DNA of 64,000 nt. Source: Lodderomyces elongisporus (taxonomy: Eukaryota; Ascomycota; Pichiomycetes; Serinales; Debaryomycetaceae). Within the stretch, counting starts at the first letter, position 1; every line of letters begins with the position of its first letter. Below are positions 19,220-30,385 of this stretch, in pieces. The position numbers were made by a program, and so were the translations under genes. Under the pieces are notes generated by a model, which was given only the letters and a program-made list of their open reading frames with translations, did no database searches and was not told the origin of the DNA. The DNA lies in the NCBI RefSeq assembly GCF_030384665.1, contig NC_083675.1, forward strand, positions 1,856,001-1,920,000, in the 5' to 3' direction.

Positions 19220-19227
19220 TATTTATA
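19220..19227 (-). promoter_or_regulatory. TATA box for the 82-codon gene
   Basis: TATAAATA on the minus strand, 237 bases before the first downstream ATG (18983), with no ATG in between. Confidence 0.45.
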
Positions 19228-20386
19228 TCTCTGATGAGGTTGGTGAATATAATATCAAGGAAAGGGGAAAGGGAAAAAAATGAAAGTGATATCTTTTTCT
19301 TCAATGAATGGGTTGAAACGGGATTGAGATGAAGGGTTGTTGTTTTTCCTTTTTTTTAAAAGGAAATGTCTCCTGAATTTCTTGTGTGTTAAATGCAAAG
19401 TTCATACGTTTGATGCTATTTTTTTTTTCTTTTTTTTTCTTTTTCAACTTTTCTTTTGTTTTTTTTCAAATTGTATGAACAACAACAAGTATCAAACAAT
19501 AAGCCAGAACTTTAGATTAGATTACACTAGATTAGCTGTTTAAATGGCAAGAAAAGAGATACCTAGAGGTGCAAATATATATATATTTATGTATACAATT
19601 TGCAAATGTACTCTGACTCTCAGTACCATAATATACCATTAAACTTTTAAAAAAACAAAAGTATTGCTGGCCAAGCTGCAACAATTTTGCGTTTTCGTAT
19701 TAGAGTCACTACTAAAGAATATAGTTTTCATTTTGATTAGGAAAGATAAAAAAAAAGGAATATATTAAACTGAGTAGTCATCAAAGAGACGGTCCTTGTC
19801 CCACGTTGATCTAATATGTACAAGCACCCCTTTGCCTCAGTAAAAAAACACTTGAAAAAATTAGGCAAAAAATTTAGGCAGGAAAACATGTACACAATAA
19901 TGTAAAGCCACAGCCGAGATTTCCCTTTGGTAAACAGCAAAGCAAAATAATAATTGATAACATTTTTTATTATAATAAATATAGTAAGAATTTTGAACTC
20001 TGGAAAGAAAGAAATGATAGAGTAGGAGCAATCGGAAAAACAATTGACCAGGTGTCTGGTTGTACTGGTTACCACTATTTGCAAGAGCAATAGTGGCTTT
20101 CCATCACTAGCATTGCCTTGGGAATATTCAAAGTGAATAGGGGAGGGTGGGAATATAGAGAGAAAGTAGAGAGACAGAGATAAGCAGATTGTTTCCTATA
20201 TCATCCTTACAAGAAATTAAAAAAATAGGAAGAAAACGTTTGCCACCATCTCCTTAATATATCAGTTCAAAATGGATCCGGAGATAACCAAAGAATAAAA
20301 AAACATTTTTGTGCACGAGATTATAAGATTTAGGCTAAAAAAAAAAATAGGGCCAACGGTATTAAGCAATAACTACCAATGTAGAT

Positions 20387-20519
<133 letters not shown>

Positions 20520-21141
20520 TACTGCTATTGTTACCATCACTCTTTTCCTGTTTTCTTATAATTCACCAAGTAGCCTTTTTGGGCAAATATTATAACTTAT
20601 CGGGTCAAGGGAGAAATAAAGCTTGTCTGGATTGAACATTACTATTGATGGGCCCGAATTTTATTATTTATTTTTTATTTTATTATTTACGCATCGGGTA
20701 GTTTAGGAACAGGTTGATTGTAAGAAGAGAGTGATGCGGATCATACATCCAAGATTCTTTTTCCTTTTTTCTTTTTTCTTTTTTCTTTTTTTTTTGCTTT
20801 GGGTCAGGAGATATAGATTCACTTTGGTTGTTGTTCATTTTGGGGCTTTTTGGTTTTCCTTTTCATTCTTCCATATTGGATCTACATATGGAAAGGACAA
20901 TTGTTTGATAGACTTGATGACATAGAACAAAAATAATACAAAGTTAAAAAAACCATACTCAAAGTTTAACCTAATTTTTTTTTCTTTAATTTCAACGTAT
21001 CTGCACCAATCAAGGAAAACAATAGGAAAATAGAAAAAGTAGAAAACAAGATTAAATATTTATACATAGAGAGGGAGAGGGAGAAAGAGAGAGATTGGAA
21101 AAAGTTTAATGTAAGTAAAGTTAGAAAAAAAAGAAAAGAAA

Positions 21142-21225
21142 ATGGCAATGGCAATGGCAATGGTAACTGGTGCGGCTCTTAACTTTATCTCCTACCAAAA
21201 CCAAAATCTTCCTCCCCCAAAATGA
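21142..21225 (+). other. 27-codon micro-ORF (Met-Ala repeat)
   Basis: ATG at 21142 in a strong yeast context (aaaATGGCA) after an A-rich leader. It reads MAMAMAMVTGAALNF, then a short polar/proline end, and stops at TGA. The hexamer ATGGCA is tandemly repeated 3.5 times. It could be a peptide, an uORF or chance; no splice donor extends it. Confidence 0.2.
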
Positions 21226-22297
21226 AACTGTGCGAAAATTGAAACAAAAAACAAAACAAAACAAAAACAAAAAACAAAAAAATTTTCCATTTCCTCTTCT
21301 TTTCCTCTCTCATCTTGAACAAATATCAAATTCATATCCATCTTCATCTTGCATAGTCATCACAAGATATATATGCAAGACACATGGCTATGAAATGCAC
21401 CAAAATTGCATATTAGACCATCCGCCTTACTTCAACATCCTTATGGCTCACCCAATTCTATTTTTTTTTTTTGTTCCTTTTCAAATCTGAATTCAATTAA
21501 TAATTGAATCACTTCAAGAGTATGTTGAAAATCAAAAAATAAATTGCAACACCATTCTTAGGAAGCGGAACTAAAAAAAAGCTCATTGCAATTGATTACA
21601 ATGAGTTGTTTTTTTGGGGGGTTTTAGCATTTAAAACATTTGCTTCCTAAAAATGGGGTGGTCATTTTGCAAAACTATATTATCTGATGATGAAATATCA
21701 AACAATAAACTTATCTACATTATTTGAAACAAAATAAAGTATATGTAAACAAAAAAACAACTATTCTGAATAATACAAATAATATAGTTTGAATACGAAA
21801 TATGCTGTGTTCAGTTTACTAACTAATGTTTATAGAGGAGCATCACCCCAACCTCCCCCCCCCCAAATACTTGTTGAAAATTGTAATTTTATTACCATAC
21901 CAGAGAATACTGAAATGAAAAAGGACAAGGAAAGTAACTGAAAAGCGAATTGAGAATAGAGAATAGAAGGAGCAAGGGTGGAGAAAGATACTTATCACCT
22001 GGCTTTATTTTTTTTCTTCTCTTTATTCTTTTTTCTTTTTTTTTACTTGATATAAAGAGACAAAGGAGTGGATGTTTGGCAAAGTTTACTTGTTCACACA
22101 TACACTCACTTTCATTCTTTCTTTCTTTCTTTTCAATCATCCTCAATACTTTGTAAACTTTATGTCTTCTTTCAAGAACTGAAATCTCGTATCTTTGCGC
22201 AAAGTGTTTGTTTGTTAGTTTGTTGTTTTTTTTAACCCCAATTTATACATTTTCTCTCCTCCTTTTTCTTTTTTGTCTTTGAATTTATCTTGTCACA

Positions 22298-22308
22298 CCC
22301 CCCCCCCC
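22298..22308. repeat. C11 homopolymer
   Basis: Eleven C in AT-rich DNA; a similar C10 lies at 21855-21864. Confidence 0.9.
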
Positions 22309-22759
22309 TTACTTGACTTGTTGCTTATAAAGTACAAGCAATGTATTTACAAAGAGATGGAAAGAACCTGTAAACAATATAAACTTGAACATGTGCAAAT
22401 CTCCCATTCTTACCTCTTGAAAAAAAGAAGGCAAAAAGGGTGAAACGATAAAAAGGACATATTGTATGAACTGTTTTTCATGCCATTTTCTATCTATTTT
22501 GCAACCAAATTATTGGTGAGAATTACCACAATTAAATGAAAAAAATGAAATGGAAGAAAAAACTTTGCACATACACACAGACAAATATATGATACTAGAT
22601 GTATTAAAACAAATTGGGTAAACCAAAACTTTTGTTGTCCACCTTTCTTTTCCTACGTGACACTTGAAAGTGTATCCACTAATCAAAGAAGATATACTCT
22701 AAACTTATTGGTGTTTTTTTTTTTGAATCTTCTGGTTCTTGTTCTTTACAAGCTAATGC

Positions 22760-22779
22760 GTATACTATGAAGCACGTGC
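22760..22779. promoter_or_regulatory. GTATACTATG plus GCACGTGC composite element
   Basis: GTATACTATG at 22760-22769 followed after two bases by GCACGTGC at 22772-22779, about 400 bases before the permease ATG. The same pair, in the same order with a 9-base gap, is at 15910-15936. Confidence 0.4.
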
Positions 22780-23093
22780 AAGACAGGCTAAAAGGAGTCA
22801 AAAACATTCAGCCCTTCAGTCTTAGACTCCTTTTGTGTGTCTAAAATCAAAAAAAAAAGAAACTATTCAATCCCTATCGAACTCTCTATTTAAAATAATG
22901 TGTCATAATTATCTAACTGAGAAATGCCACAATAAGAACATCAAAAAGAAAAAAAAAGAAACAAGAAAATCTATACGATAAAGTATTTCTCCACACACAC
23001 AATATCTGCGACATTGAGTACTTGATCTAAAATTTCGTGCATTTAATTTCAATTCAATTTTTATACTTTTCCATTATTGTTTTTTTGGTTCTT

Positions 23094-23128
23094 TCATTTT
23101 TCATTTTTCATTTTTCATTTTTCATTTT
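23094..23128. repeat. Heptanucleotide repeat TCATTTT, 5 copies
   Basis: Five exact copies in the proposed 5' leader of the permease gene, ending 54 bases before its ATG. Confidence 0.9.
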
Positions 23129-23182
23129 GAACCATCCAACCTACTATACTAACCCATCACAAATAAAAGCACATCTGCAATC

Positions 23183-24970
23183 ATGAAATCAAAAGAAGAT
23201 AATGTAGAAGTGGTGGAAACCACATCTACTCCAAGTCATCATCATCATTATCACCACCAACTGCACCAACTTCAGATCAACAACGATGAATCTTCATCGC
23301 CGCGCACGGCTCCTTCATCATCAGACACCACTGAATTTAAATGCGAATCCGAACCCGAATCTAAGTCTAAACCACAAACACTCACAGGTAGTATATTTCA
23401 TTACCTCAATTTGGCATCGAAAAAACTAGACTCATTTGGCGTTGAAACAAGAGGCATCGAACGTATTGAGCCGTATGAGCGTGCCACCAATAGAAGCAAG
23501 CAGTTTTTCAGCGTAATGGGTCTCTGGCTCTCAGCATGTGGTGGTCTTTCTTCAATGTCATCTTTTTACTTGGGCCCATTGTTATTTGGATTGGGCTTGA
23601 GAAACACATTAATTAGTGGATTGATTGGCCACACCTTGGGATGCTTTATCGCTGCTTATTGTTCATTAATGGGTCCACGCTCGGGGTGTAGACAAATGGT
23701 TAGTGCTCGTTTTCTTTTTGGTTGGTGGTTTGTGAAACTAGTTGCATTGGTGAGCATCATTGGAGTTATGGGCTGGTCCGTTGTCAACTCCCTAGTAGGT
23801 GGCCAGATCTTGGCAAGTTTGAGCAATGGCAAGATACCTGTTTGGGCAGGTATCGTTTTGATTGCTGGATTCTCACTATGTGTTGCTCTTGGTGGAATCA
23901 AGCATCTAATGAGAATCGAAGCTTTACTAAGCCTACCAGTGAATTTCGCATTCTTATTGTTGTATGTTGTTGCATCGCAAAAATTCCAATACCTCACTTT
24001 AGACGATGTCAGCAGCGAAGATAGTGCAACGATAAAGGGAAACTGGTTAAGTTTCTTTTCCTTGTGTTATTCAATCACTTCAACATGGGGCTCAATCGCA
24101 TCAGATTATTACATCTTGTTCCCAGAAACAACACCAGATATAGAGGTTTTCTTCATTACATTATTGGGCATATTCATCCCAACAACGTTTGTTGGTGTTG
24201 CTGGGTTATTGATTGGAAATGTGGCATTGACATACAAGCCTTGGGGAGACGCGTATGCAGAGTTGGGAATGGGTGGGTTACTAAACGAAGCATTCAAGCC
24301 ATGGGGTGGCGGCGGTAAGTTTTTGCTCATTTTGATTTTCTTATCCTTAATCTCAAATAACATTATTAATACTTATTCTGCTGCCTTTGGTGTGCAATTG
24401 GCAGGTGCAGGGTTGGCCAAAATACCGAGATGGTTTTGGGCTATTGTGTTGACTGCAATCTATTTGGTGTGTGCCTTGGTGGGAAGAGAACATTTCGCTA
24501 CAATCTTGAGTAATTTCTTACCAATGGTTGGGTACTGGATATCCATGTACTTTATCATGTTGCTTGAAGAGAATGTTATTTTCAGGACTGACAAATTTAA
24601 GTATTTGTACACAAAAGAGTGGCCAACTAGTGCAACAGACCAGAATCTAGACTCTGACTCAGGTTCAGGTCCGGCCTTGGAAATTAAGAGTGCCAGATTA
24701 CTAGTTCCATTAAGAAGAAACCAGCATTACAATTGGACAATTTGGAATGATTACGATAAATTGACAAGAGGCTTGGCAGCAACTGCATCGTTTTGCGTTG
24801 GAGCAACTGGTGCAGCAGTGGCAATGTCTCAAACATATTGGGTTGGGCCCATTGCCAAGCTCGTGGGAGGAGAATATGGTGGTGATATTGCCATGTGGCT
24901 CTGTATGGGATTCAGTGGGATCACGTACCCAGTATTGAGATACCTTGAATTGAGATACTTTGGTCGTTAG
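23183..24970 (+). CDS. FCY2: Purine-cytosine permease, NCS1 family (Fcy2/Fcy21 type)
   Basis: A 595-residue plasma-membrane H+ symporter for cytosine, adenine, guanine and hypoxanthine, by family. The N-terminal 95 residues are polar with a His-rich patch (HHHHYHHQLHQLQ). Then comes the Fcy2 entry motif GVETRGIERIEPYER. About twelve membrane segments follow; landmarks include MGPRSGCRQMVSARF, the SDYYILFPETTPD block and a FLSLISNNIINTYSAAF block, all typical of the family. In Candida this permease also takes up 5-fluorocytosine. Paralogues exist, so the exact member (FCY2 or FCY21) is open. Start ATG at 23183. The upstream side is the 4-kb right part of the desert, so regulation may be complex. 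Confidence 0.92.
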   Translation: MKSKEDNVEVVETTSTPSHHHHYHHQLHQLQINNDESSSPRTAPSSSDTTEFKCESEPESKSKPQTLTGSIFHYLNLASKKLDSFGVETRGIERIEPYERATNRSKQFFSVMGLWLSACGGLSSMSSFYLGPLLFGLGLRNTLISGLIGHTLGCFIAAYCSLMGPRSGCRQMVSARFLFGWWFVKLVALVSIIGVMGWSVVNSLVGGQILASLSNGKIPVWAGIVLIAGFSLCVALGGIKHLMRIEALLSLPVNFAFLLLYVVASQKFQYLTLDDVSSEDSATIKGNWLSFFSLCYSITSTWGSIASDYYILFPETTPDIEVFFITLLGIFIPTTFVGVAGLLIGNVALTYKPWGDAYAELGMGGLLNEAFKPWGGGGKFLLILIFLSLISNNIINTYSAAFGVQLAGAGLAKIPRWFWAIVLTAIYLVCALVGREHFATILSNFLPMVGYWISMYFIMLLEENVIFRTDKFKYLYTKEWPTSATDQNLDSDSGSGPALEIKSARLLVPLRRNQHYNWTIWNDYDKLTRGLAATASFCVGATGAAVAMSQTYWVGPIAKLVGGEYGGDIAMWLCMGFSGITYPVLRYLELRYFGR

Positions 24971-24971
24971 A

Positions 24972-25004
<33 letters not shown>

Positions 25005-25401
25005 TACATGTATACGAGTGTGGAAATTAATGACTAGACTGCAAAAACCAAAACAAAACCAAGAAAGGAAAACACAAAATCACAGTTTTGCATATATTTT
25101 ACGCCTCTTTCATTTCTTTATAACATGTCTATGCTGTGAGTCACTAATACTAATGTGGAAACTGAAAAAGTTCGTAAATTACACCATAGCGTTATTTTAC
25201 ATTTCCTCAAAAGAAAAGGGAGAGAAAACGAAGAAGCAAATTTTTTTTTCTTTCTTTAATCACGAAGAGTCACGTGCCAATTTATCTCCACTTTTTGGGT
25301 TCTGAGCTCGTAACTTGTTTTTTTTTTCTTTTAAGTTCTATTTAGTTATAGTGAGAATTGCGCTTGGCAAAGAAGACATTAGTTACAAACAATAGTAGTA
25401 G

Positions 25402-25421
25402 TAGTAGTAGTACTACTACTA
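25402..25421. repeat. 20-base perfect palindrome made of TAG/CTA triplets
   Basis: A run of TAG triplets switches to ACT triplets, giving a perfect palindrome; the register-shifted arms 25391-25402 and 25412-25423 also pair. It can form a hairpin. Confidence 0.85.
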
Positions 25422-25565
25422 TTACAGCACAAGTGATTAATGTAAGCCTCCTTTCATCAGCTTTCTACATCTGACTTTATATATAAATTTCAGCACCATA
25501 GGTAGACGTTGAGTACATACTATTGGCAGTGACATAGAGAAAATTTCATCAACAGAATTATAGCC

Positions 25566-25578
25566 TTCCAGAATGTTC
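25566..25578. promoter_or_regulatory. Canonical heat-shock element TTCnnGAAnnTTC
   Basis: TTC (25566), GAA (25571) and TTC (25576) with exact 2-base gaps: a full Hsf1 trimer site. The nearest downstream gene is the BUL1-type ORF, 1.3 kb away. Confidence 0.5.
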
Positions 25579-26469
25579 GGCCGCTCTATCTTCAATTGTA
25601 CATAGATTTAGACAGTCGATTGTACGGCTCAAAGCCAGTCACTATTTCCTGCCCCGTTTTTTTCTTCAATTCTTTTTTTTCTTTTACCTTTAATAATTTT
25701 TTTAACTTGGGTGGAGGAAGGGGGGGTGGTGGTCCCATATTTCCGTATCGGATCGATTTACCTCCACCTATAACCATATAGTACGCGGAGCTAAACTGTT
25801 GCGCTGCACTACCTTGCACCGTCCTTTAAGTTCTCCTCACATAAGTGCAGTACTTTATTTTCCCTTCCCTGTTTTTTTTTTCGTCTCTTACAAAGATTCT
25901 CAAATAGGATATCCAATTCCGTCAAGAAAAACGACAACAACAAGGACAACAGCAGAAAAGTAAAATCTGGCATGGCAATATAACAGATACACTTGTTCAA
26001 GACATATACCTGATTTTGTAAAAACAATTAGTATGCTACAAATAGATGATGACTAATATGGTCAACTGCAAAAGAGCAAATAACAATAGAGAGGCTTTTG
26101 GTTGCAAAGTTAAGGTTCCCTTTCTTTTTTTTTTTGGTTTTTTGTTTTTGTTTGTTTTTAAACAATTATGAGTTGACCTGGTTATTTGCGTTTTGTCGGT
26201 TGCTTGGTTAGTTGTACGTTTTTATTCTTTGTTTTTTTTTTTTTTGTTTTTTTTTTTCAGATGAAGCTTTAAATCTGCACAGTAAGGGTTAAGCGCCAAA
26301 AACGCCAAAAGGCCAAAATCTAATATGGATACAAACAATTAAAATAGAACTAAGGTTTTCCAAAGCAGCCAATTGTCTTCTACTCCCACGTAGATCTACT
26401 TTCCTTAGGCCGTTGCACATGATATTCTAAAATAAAACATTTTGACTAACTACAAAGTACATATGAAGC

Positions 26470-26476
26470 TGACTCA
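26470..26476. promoter_or_regulatory. Gcn4-type site TGACTCA
   Basis: Exact 7-base Gcn4 consensus 421 bases before the first BUL1-type ATG. It is plausible because Bul proteins control amino-acid permease turnover, but a single site is weak evidence. Confidence 0.35.
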
Positions 26477-26896
26477 TCAAGATACTTTTTCTTCAGTTTC
26501 TTCCCTCTTTTTCCCCTCCACCTCAAGTACCCTTATGAGTCCCACTTTCCAATTTAAATAAAGCTATATTTCCCATTTCCGATTCTATTGGAGAGCCACA
26601 TTACATTTGTCAGCAGAGACAAAAGAGACTTGGCCCTTTTTCAGTATTTGATTAGTGGATATATATATATATATAAACATATATACATATATATACACGT
26701 ACTTTTCTTCATTGCAGCCAATTGCCATAAATAGTGCACCAAAGGAGACAAATACAAGGGTTTGCAAATATAATTTCAAAATCTACACATTAATACCAAA
26801 TTTCCCTTAAAGATACCTTCCCTCTACATATTTAATTAACTGCTTAAAAAAAAAATTTAAAAGTAGGCACACACATACACACATACACAAGCAAAC

Positions 26897-29278
26897 ATGT
26901 CTTCAAAGTCGAAAAACGCTAAAGGCGAATTATTTGATGAAATGGTGAGCTCTATTCTTCCCTCGTACTCAATGTTCACGTCTACTGTTGGTGTCAATGC
27001 TACAGTACCAGAATCGGATCGTGATCAAGAAGATGAGAATTATGTTCCACCACCAAATTATGATTCTGCTAATACCGACTATCAATATAGCATTGCTTCT
27101 TCAAACACAGCTGCTAGAGCATTATCCGTAGTGACTCCACCCACTACTGTTGCTGCTTCAGTTTCAGTTTCTGCTTCAGCATCAGCATCAGCATCAGCAT
27201 CAGCTTCTTCTTCCTCACAACCTCCGTCTGTTCCAACAAACGAACTAGCTCCTCTTGATACCGTGGCAAGTACTGCTTCCTTCTCATCCTCCAACCCTTT
27301 GATTGTGACAGATGAGTACAATTGGAAAGAAACAATTTTAGATAATGTCCACAGAATGCCCAATATGACGTTTGAGGATCACGTGCTTCCCAAATCAGTC
27401 GAGATCAAGATTTATTATACCAAGGATGTTGGCGAAGTTAACAAACAACCAGAGATGATTGATCCGTCACTCTTTGAGTATAAGCAAGGCGACTTGTTAA
27501 ACGGGTACGTCACAATCAAAAACACCTCAAGTAAACCAATAAACTTTGAAATGTTCTACTTATTATTTGAAGGAAACTTTATGGTTTCAAATACAAAAGA
27601 CGTTAAGGACCCGATCCCAGTAAAAATCCAACGATTTTTGGAAATGTTTGACTTTTATGGCAGTTGGAACGAGGCGCATATCAATCGGCTAAAGACAGAT
27701 TGCGAAGATCTATTCCATGGATGCGTTGGAGATGTAATAGATCCTTTAGATGGATCATATTTATATTTTTGTCCCAAGAGAGAATTAGTGCCCAAAAGAA
27801 CCTACAAGAGATTTTTCTCATTTCGCATTCCTCATAAGCTATTGGACTGTGTATGCAATGAGCACAATTTGTCACTGCACGTAGAATTGCCACCCACAAT
27901 TGGATTATCCAGATGGGAATTGCGTCATTACCCCGAGAGGGCCAAATCAAAATTACAAGACCTTTCACTTTACGACTCTTCAGTCTCATATGGTGTTATG
28001 GCAAGATTTATTGGTCGAAAGTCGAAATGGGAACGAGAGTTTGGAAAATTTGAACCTCCTAGAAGAGAAGAAGATGCCAAGTTGGTCAACTCAACTGGTG
28101 ATGAATACATCATTTTGAAAGAAAGAACAAACTATATTCGTGTAGTTGCTGAAACCAACTTGCATAGCGAGCTGGAAAAATTAATGAAGAAAGTGGAAAA
28201 CAAGTTGCTATTTGAAAATTTGCTTGCCAGAGTTGCAGAGAGAATTGAACATGGCAAGCGAATGTTGAAGGTTTTGGAGTCCAGCAGCAACACACCAATA
28301 TTTTCCCAAGAAACCGATCTTCTTCCACTGTTGACACAAACTGAAATTAACGCAGCAAAATGCAGGCAACTATACAAACCCGATGTTGAACATGTGCGAG
28401 ACATAAAGTCAAAGATTAACCGCGATGATAATTATGAGGTTGTGATACCATATGTGAAAAGGTCTTTGACAGGAGATAAGATATTGGGTGCTATAGACAT
28501 GACCACTCCCAAAGCAGAGTACCATCTCGACTATATCCCACCATTAAAGTTTCGTGATGGCGTAGAACTTCTGACTGCTTTAAATGTGAACCCTTGTTGG
28601 AAGTTAAATGTACCAATTAGTTTAACTGTTACCGATAGTTCAAAGAGCAAATCATTCAAACCAGTCATGATTAAGGAAATTTCCGTTGAGTTGGTTGCGC
28701 AGACCCTCAGGTCGGCAAAAAAACCAATTGCAGTTGAATTGAACCACGACTTGATGTTCAACAAGGCAACAAACAACCATCGTTGTTTCGATGATAAAGA
28801 CACTTTCCGAGAAAATGTTGTTAAGCCATTACAGTTTCAAGCAAATGAACTCTACCAGTTATCGAAAAAAATAGGTCTCGACTCGTTTCGTATTGAAAGA
28901 CAGCTTGTCGATGATATTAAATCCATTTGCCAACTAGAAGAAAAAGCAATGAAGTTGACAATAAATGATGTTAAAGTCAACAATAAACAATTCAATTCTA
29001 AAGATATCACATGGGAAGTCGACCCTCTGCAAACCACGGGGTCAGTAAAGGCTTCTACTAAATTAAATTTGTCATTAAATTTGGATACCATGAAGGTAAA
29101 AGGTTGTCCAATGGGTGGTAAGAACTTTAAAATATATAATGTTGTTAACTTAGTGCCTAATTTCCAATCCTGTTATATGAGCAGGTCCTATCACTTGAGC
29201 ATCACTGTGATGTTTTCAAACAACGATTGTGCAAGAGTCAAGGTCCCAGTATTTATCGACAAAGTCGATATGGAATAA
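26897..29278 (+). CDS. BUL1: Bul1/Bul2-type arrestin-related Rsp5 adaptor (copy A)
   Basis: A 793-residue protein. Bul1/Bul2 bind the ubiquitin ligase Rsp5 and direct permeases such as Gap1 to ubiquitination and endocytosis. Seen: an N-terminal SSILPSYSMF block like the yeast VLPSFEMY block, a PPxY Rsp5-binding motif (P52-P53-N-Y55), a low-complexity Ser/Ala stretch (about 85-135), and the arrestin-like core with YKQGDLLNGYVTIKN, FEMFYLLFEGNFMV and IQRFLEMFDFYGSW. The KRFFSFRIPHKLLDCVC block and a C-terminal domain ending NFQSCYMSRSYHLSI complete the family pattern. The translation aligns along its whole length with copy B, 1.1 kb downstream in the same orientation. Confidence 0.88.
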   Translation: MSSKSKNAKGELFDEMVSSILPSYSMFTSTVGVNATVPESDRDQEDENYVPPPNYDSANTDYQYSIASSNTAARALSVVTPPTTVAASVSVSASASASASASASSSSQPPSVPTNELAPLDTVASTASFSSSNPLIVTDEYNWKETILDNVHRMPNMTFEDHVLPKSVEIKIYYTKDVGEVNKQPEMIDPSLFEYKQGDLLNGYVTIKNTSSKPINFEMFYLLFEGNFMVSNTKDVKDPIPVKIQRFLEMFDFYGSWNEAHINRLKTDCEDLFHGCVGDVIDPLDGSYLYFCPKRELVPKRTYKRFFSFRIPHKLLDCVCNEHNLSLHVELPPTIGLSRWELRHYPERAKSKLQDLSLYDSSVSYGVMARFIGRKSKWEREFGKFEPPRREEDAKLVNSTGDEYIILKERTNYIRVVAETNLHSELEKLMKKVENKLLFENLLARVAERIEHGKRMLKVLESSSNTPIFSQETDLLPLLTQTEINAAKCRQLYKPDVEHVRDIKSKINRDDNYEVVIPYVKRSLTGDKILGAIDMTTPKAEYHLDYIPPLKFRDGVELLTALNVNPCWKLNVPISLTVTDSSKSKSFKPVMIKEISVELVAQTLRSAKKPIAVELNHDLMFNKATNNHRCFDDKDTFRENVVKPLQFQANELYQLSKKIGLDSFRIERQLVDDIKSICQLEEKAMKLTINDVKVNNKQFNSKDITWEVDPLQTTGSVKASTKLNLSLNLDTMKVKGCPMGGKNFKIYNVVNLVPNFQSCYMSRSYHLSITVMFSNNDCARVKVPVFIDKVDME

Positions 29279-30385
29279 TTTAGTGTCCTTTTATTTAATA
29301 CTCTTTTCCATTAATTAATTGGTTTTTTTAATAGTTTTATTTTTCAACTTATTTATACATATATACATAAATATATATTATCACGATAGCCTTATAGATG
29401 ATACTTAATAATAACTTAATTTCAATTTCTATTAAATAATAACAAAAAGAAACAAGAATAAAGAAAGAAAAGAAATTTATACCTAGTGTCTCTATTTTCT
29501 ACGATTGGCTTTTTAGGTGAAAGATGGTATGTGTGTGTGTGTGAAGGGAAAGCTAGACGAAGTTAAGGCAAAGAGTTAATTAACGAGTTAAAAACGAGAA
29601 GCCGCTTAACTTTTGAATTTGGCGGAAAATATTATAGAGGGATCAAAATGCCAGAAAATAAAAAAAAATAACGAATAAAAATATTTGGCAGTCTAATTCT
29701 TGACAAAGAGAGACTTTAAGTTCTAAAACGTGGTTATTTGATTAACAATAAAGTAGATTTCAAACAACATCAGCGGGCTGAAGTTGGAATAAACTAAGTC
29801 TAAATTGATACCAAGGTCTCGTTTAGTATTTTATTCAACCACTGGCCGATAAACTTGTTAGTTCCAACATTCTCACTATTTTCCTCCCTCCCCCCACACA
29901 CAATGTCACACCGCATCGCCGCCTTGAAGTGTTTCTGTCAAATTAATGCCACAATTTTGTATTTTTATTTTTTCGTTTATTTTTTTTTTATTTATTTTTT
30001 TTTTTTCAACTTTTTCTTCTCCCTTTCAAATCCATGCTTCGGAGGTTATTTCTTAATTTTACACTTGTTCTTCAGCAAGCGAAATTTCAATAGTTTTACA
30101 CACTTGCAATAATCTGCACGGCTCTACTAAGAAATAAACCAGATACGAATTATATCATTTTTTCCAAAGAAAAAGCTAAATAACTAGATTCAAATATTGC
30201 AAAGTAAAGAAAAGAAAAGAAAAAAAAAGAAAGAAAGAATCAAAAGAAAGAAAAAAGACTCTTTCATTATCACGGGGGATAGTCTCACATCAAAAATTTC
30301 ACCACCGTTTGATATCCGTCATTTTCTGCGTTACCTACATAAATAACTTTATTCTCCTTCACCCACACTTTTACCCAAACCAACA
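29279..30385. other. 1.1-kb spacer between the two BUL1-type genes
   Basis: AT-rich, with (GT)n at about 29530, T-rich blocks at 29960-30005 and an A/G-rich leader (30205-30256) before copy B. No gene is seen, and I saw no trace of the upstream region of copy A being duplicated. Confidence 0.55.

Larger units (their letters stand above)
24971..26896. other. 1.9-kb spacer, permease to first BUL1-type gene
   Basis: No gene is seen. It contains an (AT)n(AG)n run directly after the permease stop (24971-25003), CACGTG at 25271, a 20-base perfect palindrome at 25402-25421, a canonical three-unit heat-shock element at 25566-25578, T-rich blocks near 26230-26260, and a Gcn4-type TGACTCA at 26470-26476. 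These sit within about 1.6 kb of the BUL1-type start. Confidence 0.6.

Noticed and set aside
19737..20090. A 117-codon minus-strand ORF
   Set aside because: It begins at TTG, its composition follows the AT content, and no promoter-like signals are seen.
20239..20247. TTTGCCACC, the complement of the Rpn4 proteasome element GGTGGCAAA
   Set aside because: It is an exact 9-base match, but no proteasome gene or other gene is near, so chance is likelier.
23147..23153. TACTAAC just before the permease ATG, suggesting a leader intron
   Set aside because: There is no YAG acceptor before the ATG and no good donor at a suitable distance.
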